Assembly (NCBI RefSeq): GCF_029625215.1 | Contig: NZ_CP121197.1 | Location: forward strand, 4,216,001-4,280,000 | Source of the DNA: Aurantibacillus circumpalustris | GTDB lineage: Bacteria; Bacteroidota; Bacteroidia; B-17B0; Aurantibacillaceae | Reading direction: 5' to 3' | Length of the DNA: 64,000 nt | Shown here: positions 1-7,271 of the stretch, one piece after another | Numbering within the stretch: position 1 is the stretch's first letter | Layout of the letters: each line of letters starts with the position of its first letter | Notes under the pieces: generated by a model | What the model was told of the DNA's origin: nothing | Databases searched by the model: none | What the model saw: only the letters and a program-made list of their open reading frames with translations | Program-made: the position numbers and the translations under genes

Positions 1-632
1 AGTTGTACTTACATCAGGAAGGATATGTGGTTGAGTCGGCGAATGATTATGTAAAAGCTCTGGAAAAAATATCCATTTACGAATACGATTGCATTTTGGT
101 AGATATAACCTTGCCCAAGGGTAGCGGACTTGACATTGTTCGGGAATTAAAAAAAGAGAACTCTAAAGCCGGAGTCATTATTATATCAGCAAAGAACTCA
201 TCAGATGACAAAGTAAGTGGTCTGGATTTGGGTGCAGATGACTACCTCGTTAAGCCCTTTAGTTTAGCTGAACTGAATTCTCGTATCAAGGCTTTGAATC
301 GAAGAAAAAGTTTTGACGGCAACAAAACGATTGAAATAAATGAAATAAAAATTATTCCTGACGAAAGGCATGTAAGTGTAAACGGAGAAACAGTAAACCT
401 TACCTCAAAAGAATACGCTCTTTTACTTTTTTTTATTAGTAATAAAAACCGTGTACTTTCTAAAAACAGTATTGCCGAACACTTGTGGGGCGACGATTCT
501 GATCAAATGGATAGTCACGATTTTATCTACGTCCATCTGCGTAATCTTCGGAAAAAATTAACCGAAAAAGGCTGTACAGATTATGTACAAACTATTTATG
601 GGATTGGTTATAATTTTAAGGTGAATTTATGA
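1..632 (+). CDS. OmpR/PhoB-family response regulator, 5' end cut by window
   Basis: DNA-binding response regulator of a two-component system. The reading frame is open to the window edge and lacks the first receiver strand with its acidic pair, so the true start lies upstream. Seen: the receiver phospho-acceptor Asp in the stretch DCILVDITLPKGSG, the switch Lys in DDYLVKPFS, then a C-terminal winged helix (roughly residues 107-209 of the visible part) ending in the typical VQTIYGIGYNF hairpin. The histidine kinase starting at 842 is the expected partner. The two genes are normally adjacent or overlapping in this family; here 209 bp carrying a repeat cluster separates them. The signal sensed is not evident. 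Confidence 0.93.
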   Translation, partial: LYLHQEGYVVESANDYVKALEKISIYEYDCILVDITLPKGSGLDIVRELKKENSKAGVIIISAKNSSDDKVSGLDLGADDYLVKPFSLAELNSRIKALNRRKSFDGNKTIEINEIKIIPDERHVSVNGETVNLTSKEYALLLFFISNKNRVLSKNSIAEHLWGDDSDQMDSHDFIYVHLRNLRKKLTEKGCTDYVQTIYGIGYNFKVNL

Positions 633-644
633 ATACCCGTTATG

Positions 645-806
645 CAGAGTAATTTTGACGCAGAGAAACAGAGACACTGAGGCACAGAGGGAACGGTCAA
701 AACCCAGTGAATATTTAACACAGAGAAACAGAGAGACAGAGTTACACGGAGAAATTTCAAAAACTCGGTGCCTCCGTGCCTTACTCCCTCTGAGTTATAA
801 AAAAAC
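645..806. repeat. Intergenic 'cagagaaacagag' repeat cluster
   Basis: Two direct units of the type gcagagaaacagagacac (660-691 and 718-752) are followed by an inverted unit rich in ctcggtgcctccgtg (764-794). Such CAGAG/CTCTG intergenic repeats occur in many bacterial genomes. An open frame runs through it but is low-complexity and not a gene. It separates a response regulator from its kinase. Confidence 0.75.
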
Positions 807-841
807 GCAGTATGATAACGGAATAAAAAACGATAATCACC

Positions 842-2098
842 ATGAAGTTAATCAGTAAAACTCTTTTATTCTATTTGCTTATAAGTATGCCTTTGCTGGT
901 TATAGCCGGACTTCTTTCTTACCATTTAATTTCACAAGAAATAAAAGATGGAGTAGATGAAGCTTTGTTGAGGGAAAAACATCATCTGGAATCAGCAATC
1001 ATTAAAAGTAATGAGCCCTTGAACATTAATCTGAATGAACTCACCACAATTACAACTGCTCCAGGAAATCTAGAAGGTCATACTTTTTCTAATAAACTAA
1101 TTTACGATTCCCTAGAACAAGAAAACATAGATTATAGAATTATTAGCAGTTACTTTAAGAAAGAAAATAAAAATTATAAGCTTGAGATCCACCGTCCTAC
1201 TATGGAAGAAGAAGAATTGTTGGAAGGTTTGGTTTCGTCTTTTATACTCATTGTTTCATTTTTGGTACTCGCTTTTTTTGCACTAAGTTGGCTGTTATCA
1301 AAAACCTTGTGGAAACCGTTTTATTTGACTGTAGAAAAATTAAATGCCTACGACATAAAAAACCATTCTTTCACAAACTTTGAAAAATCTGGTACAAAAG
1401 AATTTAATTCCCTAAATGAAAGTCTGAACAAAATGACCGAAAAAATACACTCAGATTTTTTGCAACAAAAAGAATTTACAGAAAACGCATCGCACGAAAT
1501 GCAAACACCCTTAGCGGTAATAAAAGCGAACATTGGTTTGCTAATTCAATCGCCTAATTTAACAGAGCAAGAAATGGGTCAGTTGGCAGCCATTGACGAT
1601 ACAACGAAAAAACTTGCTTCGCTAAATAAAGCCTTATTGCTTCTTGCCAAAATAGAAAATAACCAGTTTAAAGAAGCGGAAATAATTGACATTGAAAAAA
1701 CAATAAGAAAAATAAAAGAAAACTTTGAAGATTTATTAGACACAAAAGAGATCAAACTAAATACTCAGATTACGAGTCCACTTTCAGTAAAAATGAACTC
1801 TGCATTGGCAGACATCTTGTTTACTAATTTATTACAAAATGCCATTCGTCATAATTTTAAAGGAGGAGAAATTAAAATTGAACTATCCACTCAAAGCATT
1901 ACAATTTCAAATACAGGAGAAAATTTAAAAGTAAAACCGGACGATTTATTTACACGCTTTAAAAAGAATGAGGCTTCGAACGAATCGATGGGACTGGGCT
2001 TAGCGATTGTGCAAAGTATTTGTGTTTTGTATGGAATTGAAATACAGTATGATTTTAAAAGCCGCTTTCACAGCTTCGCACTCAACTTTAAAAACTAA
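842..2098 (+). CDS. Sensor histidine kinase (HisKA-HATPase)
   Basis: Membrane sensor kinase, 418 aa, probable partner of the OmpR-type regulator just upstream. An N-terminal membrane segment (about residues 8-27) and a second one (about 130-153) enclose a small extracytoplasmic domain of about 100 residues. A linker leads to the HisKA helix with phospho-acceptor H218 in the ASHEMQTPL motif. The HATPase domain follows, with an N box (LLQNAIRHN) and a G2-type box (MGLGLAIVQS) close to the C-terminus. The stop lies 10 bp from the convergent CBS gene. The RstB/QseC-like layout is common; the ligand is unknown. Confidence 0.92.
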   Translation: MKLISKTLLFYLLISMPLLVIAGLLSYHLISQEIKDGVDEALLREKHHLESAIIKSNEPLNINLNELTTITTAPGNLEGHTFSNKLIYDSLEQENIDYRIISSYFKKENKNYKLEIHRPTMEEEELLEGLVSSFILIVSFLVLAFFALSWLLSKTLWKPFYLTVEKLNAYDIKNHSFTNFEKSGTKEFNSLNESLNKMTEKIHSDFLQQKEFTENASHEMQTPLAVIKANIGLLIQSPNLTEQEMGQLAAIDDTTKKLASLNKALLLLAKIENNQFKEAEIIDIEKTIRKIKENFEDLLDTKEIKLNTQITSPLSVKMNSALADILFTNLLQNAIRHNFKGGEIKIELSTQSITISNTGENLKVKPDDLFTRFKKNEASNESMGLGLAIVQSICVLYGIEIQYDFKSRFHSFALNFKN

Positions 2099-2108
2099 TT
2101 TGAGCAGT

Positions 2109-2552
2109 TTACATCGAAAGTCCGAGACCTCTTACTTTTAATCGATCAGCATCTCTGCCTAACTCTTGTTTTAACAGAACAATTCTTCTCGCTAGCGTAA
2201 TAAAACTAACAACCCCTTTCAGGTGATTTTTTTCATCTACAACAGTAAGATGCGATGTGTGGCTATTACGCATCATTCTCAGAGCAGTAGCTTCATCATC
2301 GTATGCAGTTATAATATTAGATTCCGATCTCATAACATCTCCAACGCAAAGTTTATCATCGAAAAACTTATCGGTATTAATCCTACTTTGAACATCTTCG
2401 AAATTAACGGTTCCAATTACGTTTTCGTTTTCATCTACTACCGGTAAAAAAGACACTTTCGATTGCGACATGCGATCGGCGGTAATCTGCAGTTTATCTT
2501 GTTTAGCGCAGTACGAGGGAAAGTTTTGCATAATTTCTTTTATTGCTTTCAT
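2109..2552 (-). CDS. Two-CBS-domain protein
   Basis: Small cytoplasmic protein of 147 aa made almost entirely of a CBS pair. The first CBS motif is about residues 10-65 (VSFLPVVDENENVIGTVNFEDV) and the second about 72-130 (HLTVVDEKNHLKGVVSF). CBS pairs bind adenosine nucleotides and usually act as energy-sensing regulatory modules; no catalytic domain is attached here, so the target is unknown. The C-terminal tail is basic. It is convergent with the kinase gene, and its short upstream region (2553-2600) shows no clear -7 box. Stand-alone CBS proteins are often stress-induced, which fits the BON gene next door, but that is inference. Confidence 0.9.
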   Translation of the reverse strand: MKAIKEIMQNFPSYCAKQDKLQITADRMSQSKVSFLPVVDENENVIGTVNFEDVQSRINTDKFFDDKLCVGDVMRSESNIITAYDDEATALRMMRNSHTSHLTVVDEKNHLKGVVSFITLARRIVLLKQELGRDADRLKVRGLGLSM

Positions 2553-2869
2553 AGTTCTTAGTTCTAAAATTACTTACTGCAAGTTACAGTATAAAAAGTA
2601 TTCTAATATTAAGAGTAGCTTAAATTATTCGGATCTCATTTTATCATTTGAATCTGTTTTCCTTAAACAAAAGCCTGTTTCCAATATTTTGTTGTTTATT
2701 ACTTAACTATAAATTAACAATGTCTCATGTATTAGGCCAGCATGTATTAAACAACTGAAGAAATAATTCTTGTCTCTTAAATTTAAAATTCAGTTAATAT
2801 CGGGGTAATCTTCCTGTCTTAATCTTGTAAAAGAAAATACAGAACTTTTATTCTATAAAACTCATTGCC

Positions 2870-3367
2870 ATGAAAACAATCAACGAAACACAAAAAGACA
2901 GTCTAACAGAAAATGCCTGGATGGAACTAATTGACGCTATAAAACCACGCGACATCTCAATAAGTGTGAACCATGGCTTAGTAACTCTGTACGGAACAGT
3001 AACCAATTATTCCAAAAAACTTCTTACCGAACAAATTGTAGCCGGCGTTAAGGGCGTGAAATCTATTGTAAATCGCTTAGAGGTGAGACTTAACACAAGA
3101 GATATGAAAAATGACGAAGAACTTAAAGGTGATATTCTTGATGCCTTTATTAAAACGATAAATGAACCGGAAGAAACTTTTATCCTAAAAATTGAAAATG
3201 AATGGTTAATGCTTGTTGGAGATGTTAAAAATAATTTAGGTAATAAAGTGGCTGTTAAAGGAAAACTTTGTAAACTTGAGGAAATTAATAAAAATGAGAA
3301 ACGGGCTAAACATCACCCAGCTGTTATTACCACAGAAGAAATGGCTTACTGGGAAATTTTCGCTTAA
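2870..3367 (+). CDS. BON domain protein
   Basis: 165-aa protein with one clear BON domain at about residues 28-75 (ISVNHGLVTLYGTVTN, then a helix and GVKGVKSIVNRLEV), the fold of OsmY-like proteins, where it is thought to bind phospholipids or help the envelope survive osmotic shock. No signal peptide is visible, so it is probably cytoplasmic, as in other soluble BON proteins of this phylum. A second, weaker BON-like segment may span 85-130. The ATG at 2870 is the only sensible start. No copy of the composite stress element found further right is present upstream. Confidence 0.85.
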   Translation: MKTINETQKDSLTENAWMELIDAIKPRDISISVNHGLVTLYGTVTNYSKKLLTEQIVAGVKGVKSIVNRLEVRLNTRDMKNDEELKGDILDAFIKTINEPEETFILKIENEWLMLVGDVKNNLGNKVAVKGKLCKLEEINKNEKRAKHHPAVITTEEMAYWEIFA

Positions 3368-3408
3368 TAAGAAAAAGAATAGCCCTAAGATAAAGCCAGA
3401 TGCATTCT

Positions 3409-3471
3409 GCCACTAATTACACTAATTTTCACTAACAAAATTTATTTGTGTTAATTCGTGAAATTCGTGGC
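3409..3471. repeat. Imperfect inverted repeat (gtgaaattcgtggc type)
   Basis: Left arm 3409-3435 and right arm 3446-3471 are near-perfect reverse complements built from gccacTAATTnCACTAATT-type words, around a spacer of about 10 nt. The same words reappear as a fragment at about 41941-41957 (aattcgtggccagaat). It is a short dispersed intergenic palindrome with no coding content. Confidence 0.7.
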
Positions 3472-3527
3472 TCAAATCATCTATGACAAACCAAAAGTAG
3501 AACTTTGATTTTTTGATTAAATTTAAT

Positions 3528-3647
3528 ATGACACAAAACGCAAAACGTGCTTTAAAGCAAAATAAACTTATCCTCATTGTTTCATTTTCAATGATGGCTT
3601 TTGCTATGATTTTGCCCGTTTTTATTGAGTTAAACGCGAATTCCTGA
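3528..3647 (+). CDS. Possible 39-aa single-pass membrane peptide
   Basis: ATG-initiated frame with a polar, basic N-terminus (MTQNAKRALKQNK), one hydrophobic segment of about 18 residues, and a short tail. The charge pattern is that of a small inner-membrane protein with N-in topology. No family recognised. It sits alone between the palindromic repeat and the cassette-like region, and has no convincing ribosome-binding or promoter signal, so it could be a chance frame. Confidence 0.3.
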   Translation: MTQNAKRALKQNKLILIVSFSMMAFAMILPVFIELNANS

Positions 3648-3737
3648 TTCACTAAAATCATAATTATAATTTCGCCATGCGCTGTAATTTGCTGTGCAGT
3701 TACCCCTCATTAAAATAAATTTATATCTTTGATTAGT

Positions 3738-3808
3738 CGGTTACAAACGCTTATGAGCATTTGTAACCGTTTGTTTACACACCAGGCGAGTAGTTAGCGG
3801 TAAAGCCT
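3738..3808. repeat. Hairpin and left boundary of cassette-like region
   Basis: A perfect 10-bp inverted repeat, CGGTTACAAA (3738-3747) with TTTGTAACCG (3760-3769), is followed by a CAGGC/GCCTG pair (3784-3810 region) whose loop carries GTTAGCGGT (3795-3803). That nonamer is the exact reverse complement of ACCGCTAAC at 4576-4584, just beyond the two genes to the right, the arrangement expected of the two ends of one gene cassette. Confidence 0.55.
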
Positions 3809-3870
3809 GACCACAAGCCTTCCAGACATACAGACTTGCAAAATTCATCCATTTTCATTAAATTAGAGTT

Positions 3871-4401
3871 GTGAAAAAACGAAAAAATTCAGGCTTAGAC
3901 TTCATCGTTGACAAATTGACGAATTCAATTGAAAACGTTATAACAGGGGACAGTTTCCCGACTTCAATAGTTCTACTTTCAAAAGATGAATTGAAACTTT
4001 TGACTAAAAAAACAGGTTGGGTTTTTGATTGGAAATCGGAATTCAAATTTCCCGAGCGCGACGTTTATAAACTGACAATTGTAAATAATCAAAACATTAT
4101 CCAAGGACTTTTGAGTCTACAGATTAAGAATGACCATGTTTATATTCATTTAATTGAAAGTGCACCTTTTAACAAGGGACAAGTTAAAATTTATTCTGGG
4201 GTTCCAGCCAACTTAGTAGCTTTCGCCTGCCAGTTATCCTTTCAACGTGGACATGAAGGTAATGTATCATTCATTTCAAAGTCACAAATAGTAAAACACT
4301 ATGAAGAAAGTTTAGGAGCGGTTCATTTCGGTGGACGACTTATGATTATTGAAAAAGAATCTGCGCTTAAATTAATTGACAAATATTTTAAAAACTTCTA
4401 A
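3871..4401 (+). CDS. GNAT-fold acetyltransferase-like protein
   Basis: 176-aa protein with a GNAT-like C-terminal half. A pair of long strands (about 66-110, LTIVNNQNIIQGLLSLQI and VYIHLIESAP) is followed by a helix, the HEGNVSFIS strand, and a closing YEESLGAVHFGGRLMIIE segment that matches the last GNAT strands. The pyrophosphate-binding loop is poorly conserved (about 118-125), so activity is uncertain. GTG start at 3871. Two bases separate it from the tiny downstream gene, so the two are co-transcribed. The pair lies between complementary boxes (3795-3803 and 4576-4584). It could be the toxin of a GNAT-type toxin-antitoxin pair or a free-standing enzyme; no substrate can be named. Confidence 0.6.
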   Translation: MKKRKNSGLDFIVDKLTNSIENVITGDSFPTSIVLLSKDELKLLTKKTGWVFDWKSEFKFPERDVYKLTIVNNQNIIQGLLSLQIKNDHVYIHLIESAPFNKGQVKIYSGVPANLVAFACQLSFQRGHEGNVSFISKSQIVKHYEESLGAVHFGGRLMIIEKESALKLIDKYFKNF

Positions 4402-4402
4402 C

Positions 4403-4561
4403 ATGAAAAAAACAAAAGAACTTGACGTTGACTTTATAGGTGGACAAGGTCCGCTGACAAAAGAAGAGGAGAAAACAATCTCAGATTTCATAAAATCGCG
4501 TAGAGCAAAAAGACATTCGTCTTCAAAAAAAGTTTCTACGCGTAAAAAGGCTGTAGCTTAG
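4403..4561 (+). CDS. 52-aa basic protein paired with GNAT-like gene
   Basis: Starts 2 bp after the GNAT-like stop codon. The N-terminal half holds a distinctive VDFIGGQGPLTKEEE motif followed by a short helix; the C-terminal half is Lys/Arg/Ser-rich and looks disordered. I recall similar short GGQGxLTKEEE proteins beside GNAT genes in other Bacteroidota, but this is memory, not a search. The likely role is a partner or antitoxin of the GNAT-like protein. A longer in-frame start at 4376 would overlap the upstream gene and is less likely. Confidence 0.6.
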   Translation: MKKTKELDVDFIGGQGPLTKEEEKTISDFIKSRRAKRHSSSKKVSTRKKAVA

Positions 4562-4573
4562 AAACGAAGGCAC

Positions 4574-4766
4574 ATACCGCTAACACGGGTTTGGCGCCAG
4601 CGGACATTTGTATATGCATTTGCAAAATATTTTGCCTGCTTCGCAGACTGTTTTTCGTTTTTGCAAATGCTCAAAATATTTTAACTTCACACTGGACATC
4701 GGAACTTTTTAGCATCGTCGAAATCGTTTTTTCGCCGGCGCAAAGCCCGAATCCATTATGCGTAAC
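4574..4766. repeat. attC-like nested inverted repeat after GNAT pair
   Basis: The outer arms are ACCGCTAAC plus CGGGTTTGGCGCC (4576-4598) and CGCCGGCGCAAAGCCCG (4733-4749), complementary with mismatches. Inside is a perfect 12-bp repeat GCATTTGCAAAA (4616-4627) with TTTTGCAAATGC (4659-4670), which itself encloses a CTGC/GCAG hairpin. The right end carries TTATGCG (4755-4761), complementary to CGCATAA at 6086-6092 after the next gene. The layout resembles an integron attC site, but the boxes deviate from RYYYAAC/GTTRRRY. Confidence 0.55.
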
Positions 4767-4801
4767 CAAGCCGACAGACGAACATTTAGATACATTTTAA
4801 T

Positions 4802-6055
4802 ATGACCAAGCTGATTACTATCCTTTTTTTCACGTTGACCTTTTTGGCTCACAGTCAGACAGACACTATTTTTAAAAAGGACGGAGATTTGATTTTTTGT
4901 ACTATAACCTATGTTAACAACAATAATATCTTTTATAATACAAAAAGATCTGAAGGAAATTATATTTCACATGATGATGTAAAATACTATTCCAAAAATG
5001 GGAAAAGGGCTATTCGATCTTTGTCAGAGGTAAAACGCAATTCTCTAAAAATTAAAGACAGTCTTAACATTAAAGACAGCGCAATAATATTTCTTATCAG
5101 TCCAGCTAATTTCAATCAATCAACGTTCAAGATAAAAATGAATCGGCGCGACATATATGAGTTAAAAGGAGGAGAAATTATTAAATGCGTTTTCTTTAAT
5201 GAGGGTGAATTAAAAATTATGTCTACTGAGACAAAGGATGGTGAACAAGTTAGTTATCAAATAATCAACTTAGACTTAGAGTTTCCCAAAACACATTATA
5301 TCTTTTGCTCTTCTGCACCAGGCGAGACAAAATTGATTGATGAACAAATTGGGGAAGATCTTATCTCCAATAAGCCGTTGACAATCATCGAGGAAGATTT
5401 GCTCAATCCAATTATCCGATCAGCTTTATTTTCAACACCGAAAACAGGAACAGGTTTTCTCTTGACAGAAACCGGCTTAGTTGTAACAAACTACCACGTC
5501 ATAGAGAAAGCTAAAAAAATCGAATTGAGTGGTATTAATGGTAGCTTTGACAAGTCTTACACCGCAAAGGTTGTCGTAGAAGACAAAAAGAATGACCTTG
5601 CTATTTTACAAATTGAAAATAAGGATGCTAAATATGATCCAACACCTTATTCCATCAGAAGTAAAAATGCGGAGACTGGTGAAGATATTTTTGTGCTCGG
5701 TTATCCAATGATAAGATCAATGGGTGAAGAAATAAAATTAACCACCGGTGTGATTAGCGCGAAAACAGGGTATAAGGGTGATGTAACGACATATCAAGTA
5801 TCAGCTCCAGTGCAGGGTGGTAATAGTGGAGGCCCTTTATTTGATAAGCAAGGGAATGTTGTCGGGATAATCAACGCAAAGATTTTGGGCGCAGAAGGAG
5901 TAACTTATGCAATTAAGACAACCTATTTAAATTCACTGATCGATTTACTTCCAAATAAACCAGTCTTGAATGAATTCAGTAAGCTTGACAAATTGACTTT
6001 AGAAGAACAAGTGAAGTTGATTTCTAGGTTTGTATATATCATTAAAATAAACTAA
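4802..6055 (+). CDS. Secreted HtrA-like (S1C) serine protease without PDZ domain
   Basis: 417 aa with a signal peptide (about 1-19, ending AHSQ). An N-terminal half of unknown, mostly beta structure (about 20-210) precedes a trypsin-like domain (about 215-385). The catalytic triad is readable: H232 in VVTNYHVIE, D265 in KNDLAIL, and S342 in GGNSGGPLFD, with the substrate-pocket segment TYAIKTTYL. HtrA/Deg proteases normally carry one or two C-terminal PDZ domains; this one has none. It is flanked by the attC-like structures at 4574-4766 and 6086-6215, so it may be a captured cassette gene. Probably periplasmic; substrate unknown. Confidence 0.85.
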   Translation: MTKLITILFFTLTFLAHSQTDTIFKKDGDLIFCTITYVNNNNIFYNTKRSEGNYISHDDVKYYSKNGKRAIRSLSEVKRNSLKIKDSLNIKDSAIIFLISPANFNQSTFKIKMNRRDIYELKGGEIIKCVFFNEGELKIMSTETKDGEQVSYQIINLDLEFPKTHYIFCSSAPGETKLIDEQIGEDLISNKPLTIIEEDLLNPIIRSALFSTPKTGTGFLLTETGLVVTNYHVIEKAKKIELSGINGSFDKSYTAKVVVEDKKNDLAILQIENKDAKYDPTPYSIRSKNAETGEDIFVLGYPMIRSMGEEIKLTTGVISAKTGYKGDVTTYQVSAPVQGGNSGGPLFDKQGNVVGIINAKILGAEGVTYAIKTTYLNSLIDLLPNKPVLNEFSKLDKLTLEEQVKLISRFVYIIKIN

Positions 6056-6085
6056 AAACGGAACAATAATATGGAGGCTTGGCAA

Positions 6086-6215
6086 CGCATAACACGGGGC
6101 AATTGCGTCAGCGGGTGGACGAGGGAATAGACACATTGAGCAATAAATAAAGTTGGGTGCGTTTAGACAGGTGAAGCTCCGAAAGCCCGCCGGCGCAAGC
6201 CCCGAAACCGCAAAT
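6086..6215. repeat. attC-like inverted repeat after protease gene
   Basis: It begins with CGCATAAC (6086-6093). The main arms are CGGGGCAATTGCGTCAGCGGG (6095-6115, 21 nt on the + strand, read here only as arm limits) and 6186-6204, which begins CCCGCCGGCGC and ends CCCCG; they pair with a few mismatches. The overall shape and GC-rich arm sequence match the structure at 4574-4766, although the genes beside them are unrelated. The right terminal box is diverged (aaaccgcaaatag). Confidence 0.5.
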
Positions 6216-6304
6216 AGCCCAGACTTTATCAGACGGCAGACATTTTGATAAATACTAAGTAGGACAATAAAAACAAAAGATCAATTTAAACAAATATTAA
6301 AACT

Positions 6305-6763
6305 ATGGAAAAGTTACAATTCAAAGTAAGCATTAATGCCCCAGTGGCCAAGATATATGATTTTATGCTTGGTATCAATCGTAAATCAACTTATGAGCAA
6401 TGGACTTCTTTGTTTAACCCAACATCCAGCTATGAAGGAAGTTGGAACAGGGGAAATAAAATTCTATTTGTTGGAGTAGATGAAAAAGGAGAAAAGGGAG
6501 GTATGGTTTCCAGGATAGCAGAAAACATTCCTAACAAATTTGTGTCGATTCAACATTACGGTCTATTAAAAGCTGATAAGGAAATTACAGAAGGACCAGA
6601 GGTTGAAAAATGGGCAAACGGATTTGAAAACTATACCTTCAAAGAAAACAATGGGAACACAACCGTTACCGTTGATTTAGACATAGTAGAAGAATTTTTA
6701 AGTTATATGAATGAGACCTATCCCAAAGCACTAGACAAATTGAAAGAAATATGTGAAAAATAA
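6305..6763 (+). CDS. SRPBCC (START-like) domain protein
   Basis: 152-aa single-domain protein of the SRPBCC fold that binds hydrophobic ligands in a deep cavity. The N-terminal strand KLQFKVSINAPVAKIYDFML is the usual opening, with beta strands through the middle and the long C-terminal helix YPKALDKLKEICEK. No signal peptide, so cytoplasmic. The family includes AHSA1-like and polyketide-cyclase-like proteins, and no substrate can be inferred. It follows the second attC-like repeat but shows no matching right-hand box, so cassette status is unclear. Confidence 0.85.
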   Translation: MEKLQFKVSINAPVAKIYDFMLGINRKSTYEQWTSLFNPTSSYEGSWNRGNKILFVGVDEKGEKGGMVSRIAENIPNKFVSIQHYGLLKADKEITEGPEVEKWANGFENYTFKENNGNTTVTVDLDIVEEFLSYMNETYPKALDKLKEICEK

Positions 6764-6884
6764 AATGGTCTTCACTTCAATCAATTTTTAGCGTCGAAAG
6801 ATCCACCCAAGAATTTCATAAAACGTCACTGACAAACCTATTATCTAGACTTTCAAGCAAGACTTAAAAAAATTACAAAAAATA

Positions 6885-6920
6885 TTTGCGAAACCGAATA
6901 GTTGCACTTATATTTGCAAC
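6885..6920 (+). promoter_or_regulatory. Promoter and probable operator of arsR-type operon
   Basis: A -33 like TTTG (6885-6888) and a -7 box TATATTTG (6909-6916, TAnnTTTG) are spaced 20 nt apart. An inverted repeat GTTGCA (6901-6906) with TGCAAC (6915-6920) overlaps the -7 box, a natural binding site for the ArsR-type repressor encoded 31 bp downstream. Confidence 0.65.
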
Positions 6921-6950
6921 CGATTAGCTTCATAAATAAAACCTTTAAAA

Positions 6951-7271
6951 ATGAGAAGAGATGTTTTCCAAGCCATAGCCGACCCAACCAGGCGAGCAAT
7001 TATTACCCTAATCGCATTACATGCAATGACACCAAATGCCATTGCCGAACATTTTGATACGACGCGACAGTCCGTTTCTAAACATTTGCGCATTTTAACA
7101 GAGTGTGAATTGGTATCGCAAAAACAACAAGGCAGAGAAATCTACTACCAACTTGAAATAAACAAAATGAAAGAAATTGACAAATGGCTGAATCAATTCA
7201 GGAAGATTTGGGAAGCACGATTTAACCAACTCGACGAAGTATTACTAACACTAAAAAATAAGAGAAAATGA
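6951..7271 (+). CDS. ArsR/SmtB-family transcriptional regulator
   Basis: 106-aa winged-helix repressor. The start [18 protein letters not shown] is the classic ArsR helix 1-2. The recognition region is [23 protein letters not shown] (about 26-48), followed by the wing [12 protein letters not shown]. No metal-binding ELCVCD-type motif is present, as usual for the ArsR branch paired with SRPBCC proteins. It overlaps the next gene by 4 bp (ATGA), so the two are translationally coupled. It probably represses its own promoter through the inverted repeat on the -7 box. Confidence 0.92.
   Translation: MRRDVFQAIADPTRRAIITLIALHAMTPNAIAEHFDTTRQSVSKHLRILTECELVSQKQQGREIYYQLEINKMKEIDKWLNQFRKIWEARFNQLDEVLLTLKNKRK

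Noticed and set aside
655-858. 67-aa open frame between regulator and kinase
   Set aside because: It is a translation of the CAGAG-type repeat units (TQRNRDTEAQRE repeated), a known kind of spurious frame, and it overlaps the kinase start.
2580-2869. Composite element upstream of the BON and CBS genes
   Set aside because: TGTAA words occur but without the 14-nt and 24/25-nt spacing or a CTTTG box, so these stress-type genes are not counted in the regulon.
3422-3661. 79-aa minus-strand frame
   Set aside because: Covers the palindromic repeat and is antisense to the better small membrane frame; no family or signal.
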